A stretch of 64,000 nucleotides of DNA from positions 124,001 through 188,000 of the forward strand of contig JAUTDP010000013.1 of assembly GCA_033439795.1 (NCBI GenBank), written 5' to 3'. Both the position numbers and the translations under genes were made by a program. The notes beneath the pieces were generated by a model. The model had not been told where the DNA came from. It saw only the letters and a program-made list of their open reading frames with translations, and did no database searches. Positions 49,990 through 62,043 of the stretch are shown here, piece after piece. Source of the DNA: Sordaria brevicollis (Eukaryota; Ascomycota; Sordariomycetes; Sordariales; Sordariaceae). Every line of letters begins with the position of its first letter. The stretch's first letter is position 1.

Positions 49990-51980
49990 TAAAGATTCGA
50001 TTACTAAACGATTATAATAATCGCGTACCGGTCTTACGTACGTCGAATTAAATAAAATACTAAAACGAATATTATTATCGAATTGTTCGTACCCTTTTTC
50101 TTTACCTTATATTTATTAAATACGTTAATTTAAACAATTAATATCTTTTTTAAATTAATAATTTTCGGTTCCCCCTACTACGAATAATTTTATTATTATT
50201 ATTATTATTAGTATTCTTATAATCGTATTCCCGGATAACCTTATTTATTTAAATTTAGTAAATACTTTATCCGTTTTCGATTTTATTATATTCTTTACTA
50301 CCGTTATTATTAATTAAATTTTCGACTTTACCTTAAACCCTACTTTTTAATTAATATTAATAATTCTTATTAAATTTATTTATTTTAATATTATCGAAAC
50401 GGGTATTAAGGTATATAATTTCGAAATCGAATTCTAATAAATTAAGTCCGACCTTTAGAATTTAAAAAGCGCCCGCGCTACGCTCTAAATTAAATACGAT
50501 TTTTAATTCTAAAATATTATAGCCGACCGTTAGTGCGCTATTTCCGACTTCGAAATTAAATTATCTAATTTTAGGAATAATTTCTATTAGGCCCTAAAAT
50601 ATTAAACCGAAAAATATTAAAAAACGATTACTAATCTTCATTAATATATTATTTAAGCCTAATTAATTTAAGAAAATTCGTTCGATATAACCGCTAATAA
50701 TAAAATAATTACCCTTATTCCCCCCGCTAGTAACCCTATTAATAGTAGCGGCTATAAATCGGTATTATAAATAATAATTATATTTACTTTTAATAGTATT
50801 AATAATTCGGTTAAATGCGCCGTTAAATTTCGTTATTAAAATATTAATATTTAATTCGCTTAAAAGGATAACCCGACTTTATTTAATATTATACGTATTA
50901 AGTATTTTTTAATCGCCTATTCCCTAATTAATAAACCCTTTAAAATTATCGAACCCGAATTCCTTAAAATTCTATTAAAAGAGGACCCTAAATAGCCTAT
51001 AATCGAAGATTTATTTAAATAAATAAATAAAAAATATGATAACGTCGATACTATTATTTAATCCCGCCGCGAATTCGAAGAATTAAAGTTTAATAAAATA
51101 AAATAATTTAATTTCGAGGATAAATTCGTTACTTTAATCGATTATTATAATTTCGACGATAATATAAAGGTTTATTACTTCTACGCCTATTTTAACGACC
51201 GTTTACGTAATATTATTATTTTATAGCGCCCTTAACTTAATAATAATAAATTCGATGAATAATTTATAATAGCCCGCGATTTAATTAAATAATTAGAAGA
51301 AAAGAATTAGTATAATAAGGTTGCTAACGGTTCTCGCCTTATTATTAATATTAATACTAGTACGTCCGCCTCCGGTTTAGGCTCCGCTTTTAATATTATT
51401 TCTATTCCCGAGCTTATTACTAATTAAAGTAACTCCGTTATAAATTTCGATTCTATATCCTTTATTAATATTTAAATATTTTATATAATCGATAAAGATA
51501 TTTTCGAATAACGTATAAAATTTAGCGTTTATACCCGTTACGGCCGTAAAAACTATTTTATTATTAAATATAAATTTCGTATTAATTTTAGTAAAAACCC
51601 GTTTATTAACCGTTAAAAGAAGGATAAAGAGGCGAAGGATAAAAAGAATAAAAATAAGGGTAATAATAATAATTCCGGTAATAATAATATTAATAGATAA
51701 TAGTAATATCCCGTTTAAGATTAATACGGCTACGGCTAATTTAGTTAATATAACGTTAATATTATAAGTACGGACGGCGCTTTAATTTATTATAGTACCC
51801 TAACCCCAGGTAACTATTATATACCCTCCGTTTATTACCCTAACCCTATATACTTTTACAGCTTTATAGGCCCGGTTATAAGCGATAAGAATAGTTTTAT
51901 TAACAATTAGGGAAATATATAATTTCCTATTTAAATTGTAATTAAAAGCTACTATTTATTAAGTATAAAAATAAATAATA
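49990..51980 (+). pseudogene. element B gag relic
   Basis: The plus-strand frame reads as a coiled-coil and capsid-like protein (about 50,420-51,330), a Ser/Thr/Asn linker, then a CCHC knuckle reduced to YTRYGRKNYFIIKY near 51,530 (Cys to Tyr and His to Tyr by RIP), then a Lys/Asn-rich tail. Confidence 0.7.
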
Positions 51981-52240
51981 GAGGAATATCCTTATAAAGC
52001 TAAATATTATAAAAATTTATTAATTTTTTATAAATAATTATTATAAATACCCTAATTTATTAAATTTTTCTATTTATTTATTTTATAGACCGCGTAAAAT
52101 ATATTATACCGCTTTTATTAATAATAAATATACTACTTTCGGTTTTATTAATCGTCGTTTTATTATTCGTAATAATTTTCTTTTATTCCTTTTTTAAATC
52201 CTTAAATTATTATATTTAACCGACGGTTAGGTTAAAAGTA

Positions 52241-55200
52241 GAGAAACTCTATTTGTACGGACATGAAAATCTATTTATACGGATACCCACTTTTTTCCCC
52301 CATATATAACCCGAACCCTGGCTATCGGCTATGGTCGCGTACCATTCTAGCTCGTACCGCGCCCGTTAAGCCCCTAAATTTCAACCTATTATACGTTCAA
52401 ACCCGTACAATCGTACTATATTAACCACCTAAATTAACCACCTAAATTAATGCCTAGACTGGCCAACCTAACTAAAACTACTATCGTATATATTATTACC
52501 CTTATTAATCTACTATATTATATATTATTAGATATTATTATTAAAATAACGTTATTAGTATTTATCGATAGTAAATAACGATTTATTATTTTTTTCTATA
52601 TATTTCCCTAATTAATTGTAATATAAATAATAGATGTAGCGTCCTAATAGCCGTCGGCTAATTGCGATTATAACCCGCCCGCTAACCCCGCAATTCCCGA
52701 TAATTTAATCGATTCCTTACTTTTCGTATTTAATACCTCCTAAATTAGTATTATTATTACTAATACCTAAGTCCCTTTTATTTTCGAACCTACTTCGGCG
52801 TAGTTAGAGCCTTAGCTAATAAATATTACCCTACCCGATAATAATAACACTCTCGATAAAAAAACCTAAAACCCTCCCCTCTATAAAGTTTTTACGGTAT
52901 AATATAATACCTTTAATAAAATAATTATAATAATTAAAAATTAGGGTAAGGAATTTGGTTAATAGTTCGTTATATTTAAAATTAATAATACCGTTAATAA
53001 AGAATTTAGTCCGATTAGAATTAATTTTGAGTATAACCGTAGTAAAATATATAGAAGTAAAATAATTAATTGTAATACGGTAACGTTAAGAATAGGTTGC
53101 CTTTAGAGGGGGATTGCTAAAGCGTTAGCGACGAACGATAAAAGGTAGACCTTTAAAGTTAAAAATGGTTATAATTATTATATTTATATTTTTAGTAAAA
53201 AGGTATAAATTTAGGGTATTTTTAAAGTAGAATATAGGGCCTTTATCGTATAGTATTTATACCGATCCGATATTAGGAATTGTTATATTATAGATTAATT
53301 ACGTAATTAGTTCTTAGAGTTTTATTTTATTAATAAGTAATTAATTAACTTTTAGTATAAATTTAAGAGGGAATTTAATATAGGTTATAATTTATTCCAA
53401 TTTATAATAAAGCTCTTTAAAAAAAGGAAATCTACTTTAAAATTAATTAGGATAATATTAATATTATTAATAATAATAATAAACCGATTATACTATTTTA
53501 GAATAATCCTTAAGGAAAGGAAATATAGTACTAATATTCTAATGTATAAATATATAATAATATGTATAAAATTAATAATAAGGGTTTAGTATTTTTTTAA
53601 ATTATTAATATAATTAATATTAAATATGCTTTTAATTACGGTTTTAGCTTTATTAATAACGAGAGATAGGAGGGTTTTAATTAGTTAATAGATTAAATTA
53701 ACGTTCGTTATTAAAATATTAGCGCTATTAAACCGAAGGTTATTATTATAAATTACGACTTAGTAATAAAGAATATAATTGCTCGAATTTATTTAGAAGT
53801 AAAGCCTTAAATTTATATCTTTTATATTAATAAAAACGTAATATTAAATATTAAATGTAAGTGGGATAAAAAGGCCGCCGAATAAATTACCCAAATTTAT
53901 TCTAATATTATTATTATTTAAATATAGTAAAAAATATCGGTATTAATAAGAATATAACCCTAGTTAACCTTATTTAATAATACGATTACCTTTAATAAGT
54001 TTAATAAAGAAAATTGCGGCGTTATTATTCGTATAAACGAATTAGCTATTAGATTAATTTAATTAAACGTTCTTCCTAATATTATAGAGTATTTATACTC
54101 TAATTTATATAATTTTTAAAAGTATATATATTACGCGTATATTAAAAAAGTATTTAACGCTATTTAAAAGAAATTTTATAATTTCTTTACGTAATAGACT
54201 ATAATTATCGAATATTTAAAGGATATATATATTTTGGTTAAAGAGTAGTAGGCTATTTATTATATTAACGAACGCTTTAATTTTAATTACCGTACTATAT
54301 TACTAATCGAATTAATTAATCGAAATTTAAAGAATTTTATTATTAGCGGTAATTATCCTCTTCCTCCTAATTTATAACTTTATTCAATTTTCTTAGCCAT
54401 ATTTAACCTTATATATTATATATTAAATTAATTATCCTTCTATACGTAAATAATAATCCTATTATTAGCGCCGTTATATAAAACTTCTATTTATTCGATG
54501 CGATAAAGAATAAAATCGAAGAAAAAGAAGAATCCGAAACTAAATTTATATAATTAAATTACTTCAATATATAATAATTAAAAGAGATTCCGTATTGGGT
54601 TTGCTAGCGCGCGTTCGAATTGGTTACGAAGTAATACCGTATAGTAAAGGGTATTATTATAATGCTAAAAAATTTAGATCCCGTCGAATTAGAACTATAT
54701 ACGGGCAAATTTATTAAATAATTTAATTTATTATATTCGTATTAATTACTCCCTAACTTTAAAATTAAACCGCCGTTATTAAAATTTAGTAAATTAAATT
54801 TTTATCCCTATTAATAATTTTCTAAAAGTTTTATTAATAATAATAAATATCTTAAATATTACGACTTTAACCGTATTAATAATCTACGTAGTCGATTACG
54901 TAATAGCTAACCCTTTATTCGAAACCTTAACGCTCCCTAATTTATTATACTAATTAATATTTAAATTCTAATTCCCCGATTAATTGCGTTAATTATTATT
55001 TAAACTCTTCCTCTTTCAATTATACTAATTATAATATTACGACCTCAAGGAAAGCTTCCTTTATAGCCTACTTATAGAAGATTCCAGCTTACTTAAAGTT
55101 GTAGCCCTATATAAAATTAGAACTTTATTCCCTCGATATATATAGCGCCGTCTATTTAACGGGACGCGTTTATTTAAGAGGGCGTTAATTTAAAAATAAA

Positions 55201-55805
55201 AGATATAACCGATCGCTCTTAGCTTAACGTTATATAATTTAAGAAGAGGGGCCGCCCGCTTAATAGTAAGAATAAACCTAAGTAGGGAAGAAATATAAAA
55301 GGAAGTAAAATTTTATAGGGTAATAGAAATAATAAAAGTAATAAAAGAGGAATAGCGCTATTTAATATTACGTTAGTGTAAATAAGGCTTTAGAGGGTAT
55401 ATTAGTAGAAACGTTAATTATATAAATAAAATAATAATATATAGATTAATATAAATTAGAATTCTATTAAACTTGATTGGGCTATTTAATCGAGCGATTT
55501 TAATTGACTGCAATATACAAAAATGCGACTATAACGCTAAATGCCCTATAAGACTACTATAGGAATACCCTATAAAAATTGCATTTAAGTAGTACGTACG
55601 CTATAGTTTAGGGTTTATAATTTGGGGTCTGGGTTGCCTTAGTATAATTAAACTTTAAAATAATATAATGCCTAAATTTTGGGCTAAAATTTATAAAAGA
55701 ATACATAGGCGATATAGCCGATGGCTAAGGTTCGGGTTATATATAGGGGAAAAAAGTGGGTATCCGTACAAATAGATTTTCATGTCCGTGCAAATAGACA
55801 TTCTC
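52241..55805 (+). mobile_element. Mutator-like element (MULE), 3,565 bp, RIPed interior
   Basis: Long terminal inverted repeats (52241-52337 and 55707-55805) that start GAGAA. The 8-bp duplication TAAAAGTA lies at 52233-52240 and 55806-55813. Eight-base or longer duplications and long TIRs are typical of MULEs, and a MULE/FAR1-like transposase relic lies inside. Each TIR carries two copies of TCTATTTGTACGGA-like sequence 22 bp apart, likely transposase sites. The ends keep CpA/TpG, the interior does not. Confidence 0.88.
53000..54560 (+). pseudogene. MULE transposase relic
   Basis: The plus-strand frame near 53,570-54,420 gives KGLVFF, NNERQEGFN, then VIIINYDLVIKN (second catalytic Asp region), IYIFYINKNV (the C..H motif, Cys and His changed to Tyr by RIP) and KCKWDKKA. 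This is the MULE DDE block in order. Stops are RIP-type. Confidence 0.75.
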
Positions 55806-57189
55806 TAAAAGTAATATTACGTATTTTAGTAAATTAATTATAAACGTTAATATTTATTATAAAATTATTAACTTCCTAATTTACAATTTAACCGACGATA
55901 ACCTAATAATTCTTAATTATTTATAATTAATTTACTATATTTTTAATATCGATTAATTTAATAATCGCTTTACTTTCGGCTAATTTTATAAACGCTATAA
56001 TTATTTCTTATAAAGAGCGTTTCTCTATCTTCGCTATATACTTCTATTTTATAAATATTAATAAATCCCCTTCGTTACGCTATTAATTACCCCCCCTAGA
56101 ATTATCCTTAGTATAAGGCTTATATATTAAAAGCCTTTAATAGAAGATATTCCTAATAAGAGCGAATTAGATATTCCCTTCCTAACGGAATCCGTTCGTA
56201 GGATTTTAATCTTTATAATAATATAATGCGCCGTCCGTTAAAAGTTTAATAAATTTAAATAAAGAATAACTAATTATATAGGTATTATACCTATAAATAT
56301 AATTATTGGCGGATAAGCCTTTATATTTATAATTATAACGTATTATTTTCTCCCGCCGCTACCTTATATAGTATTTATATTTTATAAATTCGCTAAAAAA
56401 GTCCGTACTTTATTCCCTAATTATTATACTCTAGTCCGCCTTTATTATATTTTTAAAAGCCCCTTCGATTTAAATAATATTAAGGAGTTATTAGTAATTA
56501 TATTTAATTAATTCGCCAAGAAATATAAATTCTAAATTATCCGAACGATACGAATAAATATAACGAAGGATATTTAATATATATTCGATAAAAATAAAAT
56601 AATAGAAGAGAAGGGCGCCCTAATATTTAATATAATTAGCGAATCTTTTATAATTAATATAATTAAGGACATTATAGACGGTAAAGTATATTATTATAAG
56701 AAATTCTTCGGTAATAATTATTATATTTAAATCGACGTTCTTTATAATATTAATATTAAAAAAGTAATTAAAATAATTAAAGTATCCGCGTTTATAATAC
56801 TTATAAGATACGCCTCCGATTTTAAAATATACGAAAATATTATTAATAATTACTTTGCCGCTAATAATATTAATATTAGTAAAATTATTTTTAAAAATAT
56901 TATAAAATTCTATAAAAAAGCCGATAAGCCTTTTAAGACCGACGTTTAAATTTAAATTAAATTCCCCCGCTAATATTAATAATAGACGAATAATTTTAAA
57001 TAAAAAATAGCCGATATACTTCCTCCAAATAAATTATACAATTTTAAATTCGAATTTAAATTTAGCGCTATATTATTTATATCTTATAACTATATTTTTA
57101 ATTTAAAAGAATTTAACGTTATTAAAAAATAAATCGATAATAATTTTAAGAAAAAATTTATTTAACTATTATAATCGGAAACTTCCACT

Positions 57190-58240
57190 CCTATCCTCTT
57201 AATTAAAAAACCGGGCGGCGGAGTTTATATTTATATTAATTATTAGGGTATTAATAATATTATTTTTAAATCCCGTTACCCGCTCCCCTTAATTAAAGAA
57301 ACCTTCGACGCGATTTATTACGCTAAAATCTTTACGAAGTTCAATATTATTACCACTTTTAACCGTATCCGTATTAAGGAAGGATACAAATAATTTATTA
57401 TATTTATAATATAATTCGGGCTATTTAAATCCTTAATAATACTTTTTAATCTTTAGGGCGCGTTAAACGCCTTTTAAAATTATATTAACGATCTCTTATA
57501 TAATATCTTCGATATTTACGCGACTATTTACTTTAATAATATCCTTATTTACTCCGATAATAAAAAAGATTATAAACGTTATATTAACGATATTTTCGAA
57601 CGTTTTATTAAAATAGGCCTTAATATTAGTATCGATAAATACGAATTTTATACGAAATATACGAAATATTTCGGTCTTATTATAATATTAGGTAATATCG
57701 AAATAGATTTAAATAAAGTTAAAATAGTTTTCGAATAGGTACCGCTATAATTTAAAAAGTCCCTATAATAATTCTTCGATTTTGTAAATTTCTACTACTA
57801 ATTTATAAAGAATTTCTCAATAATAGTTTCGCTTTTATACGAATTAATAAAGAAAAATACACTATAATTTTAGTCCGACCGTTATTAATCCGTATTTAAA
57901 ACTTTAAAATAGGCTTTTACTACCGGACCCGTTTTAAGGATTTATAATTAAATTAAAAAAATAATTATTGAAATTAATATTTCAAATTAAATAGTAAGCG
58001 GTATATTCTTATAGTATAGAAACGACGGCGTATTATACCCCGTTACGTACTTTTCTACGAAATATTCTACTTAAGAATATAATTATAATATTTATAATAA
58101 AGAATTCCTAGCTATTATTAAAGTATTTAAAGAATAATAACCGGAATTCGAAGGCGTATAATAACTTTTCGATATCTTTACGGATTATAAAAATTTAAAG
58201 ATATTTATAATTAATAAATAATTAATATAATATTATATAT
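57190..58240 (+). pseudogene. element B reverse transcriptase and RNase H relic
   Basis: IKKPGGGVYIYINYRGINN, SRYPLPLIKE and IFTKFNIITTFNRIRIKEG follow the chromovirus RT order. The catalytic YLDD is YFNN (about 57,530). After DIFERFIKIGLNI and YFGLII comes the RNase H connection (about 57,850-58,200). Confidence 0.85.
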
Positions 58241-58599
58241 AGTAATTTTAATTTCTATCCCGCTTTAATTTTTAAATTTAATATACCCCCGGTTTTAAGA
58301 ATTTACGTCCGAACGTATTTAATTGCAAACTTAATAATATTTTTATTAAGGCCGAAAATAAATATTTAACTACCCATTAATATATATTATTATAACCTTT
58401 ATAATTCGTAAACGAATATTTTAACGATTTTACGGTATATTTTTCCTTATCCTTTATAAACGATTACGAAAATAAATTTATTGACAATATTATTTTAAAT
58501 AATTACGAAAATTCTATATTCCTTTAGGAAATTATTTCCGCTTTAAATAACTTAAACGCCCGTAATTAATTAATTTCCGTCCATAAAGTCCTATATAAA

Positions 58600-59990
58600 A
58601 CTTTTAATAAATATTAAATTATTTTTAATAATATAATGAAATAGCGAGGCTATATTATTATTAATTTTTATAATAAAAAACTCTAATTCTAATTAATTAA
58701 CCGCTAATATAATTCACTTAACGCGGGTTACTTTAAGCGTAATATTACGTACGAATTACTATCCTATAAATTTTATTAGGAAAGGATAATTAATAATGTA
58801 TATATTTTTTATAAAATTTATTTTCTATATATAAAAACTAAATTCTTTAAACGAAATTATATTAAACTTTTTAAAATAATTTTAATCGCTATAACGTTAT
58901 AGATTATTATTTTAATCGATTATATTACCCCGCTACCGGGTAATTTATATTTTAATTAAGAATTTAAATATATTTACGTTATTATAGACCGTTTAATTAA
59001 AATATATTATTTTATTCCGACGGTTATATTATCCGCCGAGGAATTAATAAAAAGGTTTATCGACCGAATTTATTACTTTTACGGGCTTTTAAATTCTATC
59101 TTCTCTAATTGTAATATTTAATTCGTATTCCGTTTTTAAACTTCCTTTTATTAACGATTAGGAATAATACGTAAATTTACCTCTATTTTCTACCCGTAAA
59201 TTAACGCCTAAATAAAATATATTAACGTTAAAATAGAATAATACTTCCGCTTATATATTAATTAATTTTGAACGAATTAGGCTAAATAATTACCCTTTAT
59301 TAAATTTATAAGAAATAACGCCGTTTCTTCCTTAATAAAATTATCCCCCTTCTTTATTAATTATAGGTATTACCCTTATATAAGTACCGAATTTCGTAAC
59401 CCGCCGCTTCCTACCCTATTATTTATATAATTAAAGGAGTATTATAAAATTAACGAATTCGCTAATTAATTTAAGAAGATTTAGGACTTCGCGGTTTAAT
59501 AAATTAAACGGATTTAAAACCGGTACGAGGAGAACGCTAATAAATATTATATTCATTTAATAAAATATAAATTTAGGGATATAATATTATTCAATACTTT
59601 TAATCTCTTTAACGGCCGCTTATACGCTAAATTCTTTCCCCGTTAGGAGGGCCCGTTTATAATCCTCTAATCCGATATTTATACTATTAAATTAAAATTC
59701 CCCGATAATATAAAATATTTATTTACCTTTTACGTTTCTATAATATAACGCTAATTCGGTTAGGGCTTTCCCGGCTAAGTAATTAATTCTAACGTTCGCG
59801 TTAATAAAAGTAGAATAATAATCTATACCGATAATTACGAAGAATATATAAAATAAAATTTCGATAAATTTTTAAACGTCGAATAAAGAGGAAAGAATTA
59901 TTATTAATATTATTTAATTAAATAAGAAGGTAATTATAACCTAATTTAAGAAAAGGTTAATAACGTTATTAATTACGAAATACGATTTTA
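58600..59990 (+). pseudogene. element B integrase and chromodomain relic
   Basis: YVIIDRLIKIYYFIPT (start of the integrase core near 58,980), FIDRIYYFYGLLNSI, the LSPFFINY motif near 59,340, GPF near 59,650, then a chromodomain-like NYNLI*EKVNNVINYE end near 59,930-59,975. A chromodomain places B in the chromoviruses, which target heterochromatin. Confidence 0.8.
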
Positions 59991-60334
59991 AAATTTTTAC
60001 CGTAATTATTTAAATAAACTTATATTACCCCGCATTTACAACCTCTTCGACTAGATTAATTAATAAAATAACCCTCCTACTTAAAACGAACCCTTACGCC
60101 GCCATTCCGCTTAATTAGTATAATAATTCATTACTTTAAAAACGGAAATATTATTAATAAAAAAGGAGGAGGAGGAAGGTTTAATAAAAATAATAATAAG
60201 GATTATACGATTTTTAATAGATAAATAGTTTAAAATACGGTTAATATTACGTTTAGAAGTATTTAACGAACTATTAAAGGATTTTGGGATATAATTATAC
60301 GTATATATAGATTTTTCAATTTTACGAGCTTCTT

Positions 60335-60348
60335 TTGAGGAAGGATAG
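60335..60348 (+). promoter_or_regulatory. polypurine tract of element B
   Basis: GAGGAAGGATAG directly before the right LTR, as expected for plus-strand priming. Confidence 0.6.
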
Positions 60349-60630
60349 TATTATAGGATTAGACCTATACTATACCTAATATATATACTAACCGCCTTTA
60401 TAAGTACCTAACTCCCTAGCGGCTATTTACGATTATAATATATATACTATAATATAATATAGCCCAAATTTGGTCACTAGTAGTTACGTATAGTATTATG
60501 TAGGCGTATACGGGCTAGGGTATAGGCTCGCGCCTATATATCTAGCCCTCTACGTATACTTCCCATTTCCTCTCCTTCGTACTTTAACACATATCCTAAC
60601 CCATACCTAACGTGCACTCAGCCCGTGATA
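60349..60630 (+). repeat. right LTR of element B
   Basis: 282 bp, less RIPed than the left copy over its last 60 bp. Followed by TGCCG and the 11-bp remainder of the right LTR of A. Confidence 0.92.
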
Positions 60631-60635
60631 TGCCG

Positions 60636-60646
60636 GGTTCGTAGCA
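60636..60646 (+). repeat. last 11 bp of right LTR of element A
   Basis: GGTTCGTAGCA matches the end of the left LTR (AATTTATAGTA) through RIP-type changes only. Next is the flank copy CGTTT. Confidence 0.85.
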
Positions 60647-60651
60647 CGTTT

Positions 60652-61300
60652 ATTTTCCCATTATTTAGAATAAAATATATATATTAAAAAGCTTTTTTTC
60701 CATTTATAATTCTATAATTAAATTATTCCGCCGTTAAAATACCATTACGTATAAAAATAATTAGAATAAATTATATAAACTTTTAAAAAGTTAAAATTAA
60801 TTATTCCCGGTATATATAATTCTCGGGCCGGATAATTTAATAATTTAAATCGGATATATTAAGGAATCGGGGACCTTCGGAGATAAAGAGATTTTGAAAA
60901 TGTAATAAAATATAATCCGTTTTAAATTAAATAAATAAAAATATAAGTAGAATAATAATTAATTAACTATTATTCTTTTATACGGAATAAATTATAATAT
61001 ATTTTAGGGTTTTATATTTGTGCCTAATTAAAAAGGAACTATATTTCTTAGAGTATAAAAGTAGCCTCTTTCCGAAACCTTTTATATAAAAACTTTTCGT
61101 TTTTAAATATATAATTAATTAAAATTCGAATTAGCTTTATAAATTCCGAATGAATAATATTATAAAGCCGAGTACGTATATAATTTAATATTAGAAATAC
61201 GTTTTTTAATATACGGATTAGGTATTTTTCTCCGTATATTTTAAATTTTGTATAAATTATAATTTTATTTCCCGGAGTTTTAAATTATTCGATATATAAT
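60652..61300. other. AT-rich sequence between element A and the copia relic
   Basis: About 650 bp with no recognised feature. It may contain the copia LTR or leader, but its partner LTR is outside the window. Confidence 0.4.
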
Positions 61301-62040
61301 ATATTATTAAAATATTAATAATAATATTTACTATAGCGTATAATATTGTAATCGAAATGAAATCTAATTTTATTTATAATAAAATAAAATTTGTATAGTT
61401 AGTTTATATTATAAGATTTACTTCCGAATTCCTTATTATAAAGGAATTTTTTGAGACTATTCCTAATTCTTTTAAAAATATAGAATTCTATTTTAATAAA
61501 ATTAAGGCTATTATAAATAAATTAAAATTTAGGGAAATAGAATTATTTAATTAGGTAGTAATTTCCTAGATTTTATTCAATTTAGGGGATAGTTACAAAG
61601 GCTTCGTTTCTTCTATAATTTAGGACTTTAGAAAGGATTCTAAGGCCTATACCCTTGAAATTATTTCTTTATTTATTATAAATAAATTAAAAAGAAAGGA
61701 TTTAAATTAGAATAATATTCTTTTTATTAATAATAATAAGAATAATTCTAAAAATAAGAATTTTAATAAGAATTTTAATAATAAATTTATTAAAAATTTT
61801 AATAAAAATTCTAATAAAATACCTTTCTAAAATTCTAAACCTTATAAAGGAAAGAAACCCTGGAAAGTAGTTAAAAAGGCTATTTACTATACTTATTGTA
61901 AAAAGTTTGGCTATAAGTATATAGAATATGCTTTTTTATACTTAGAAAAGGCTCTAAAATATTAGAAAATAAGGCTAGAAAATCTAGGAAAGAAAGAAAG
62001 GGAAGAAAATATTAATATTCTTATTAAGAATACTCCCTTA
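61300..62040 (+). pseudogene. copia gag relic
   Basis: NLGDSYKGFVSS and an Asn/Lys-rich linker precede a CCHC knuckle reduced to YYTYCKKFGYKYIEYAF (about 61,885-61,935); the first Cys pair is partly kept, His and the last Cys are Tyr. Confidence 0.7.
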
Positions 62041-62043
62041 GAA

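Larger units (their letters stand above)
52090..55990 (+). pseudogene. element B protease relic, split by the MULE
   Basis: The left part (52,090-52,240) reads NRRFIIRNNFLL, the stretch after the catalytic DSGA. The right part (55,814-55,990) continues with a YNLTDDNLIILNYL segment, the C-terminal part of a gypsy aspartic protease. The two halves join in frame once the MULE and one TAAAAGTA copy are removed. Confidence 0.75.
49631..60630 (+). mobile_element. Ty3/gypsy chromovirus element B, about 7.4 kb without the MULE
   Basis: 282-bp LTRs at 49631-49912 and 60349-60630, 5-bp duplication TGCCG (49626-49630 and 60631-60635). Order gag, PR, RT, RNase H, INT, chromodomain is recognisable on the plus strand. 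All coding parts are RIPed. It is inserted into the right LTR of element A and is itself cut by a MULE at 52,241. Confidence 0.92.
37122..60646 (+). mobile_element. LTR retroelement A (Ty3/gypsy type), about 11.5 kb without its nested insertions
   Basis: 410-bp LTRs: left 37122-37531, right split into 49232-49630 and 60636-60646 by element B. The 5-bp flanks CATTT (37117-37121) and CGTTT (60647-60651) match except one RIP-type transition. Coding relics on the plus strand: a gag-like frame, pol in the order PR, RT, RNase H, INT, then a third gag-like frame before the right LTR. Every coding part carries RIP stops. Nested inside: a 997-bp island (43464-44460), element B, and a MULE within B. 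Confidence 0.9.

Noticed and set aside
52241..55805. Fot1/pogo element with TA duplication
   Set aside because: TA at the ends is part of a longer 8-bp duplication, and the inner relic reads as a MULE transposase.
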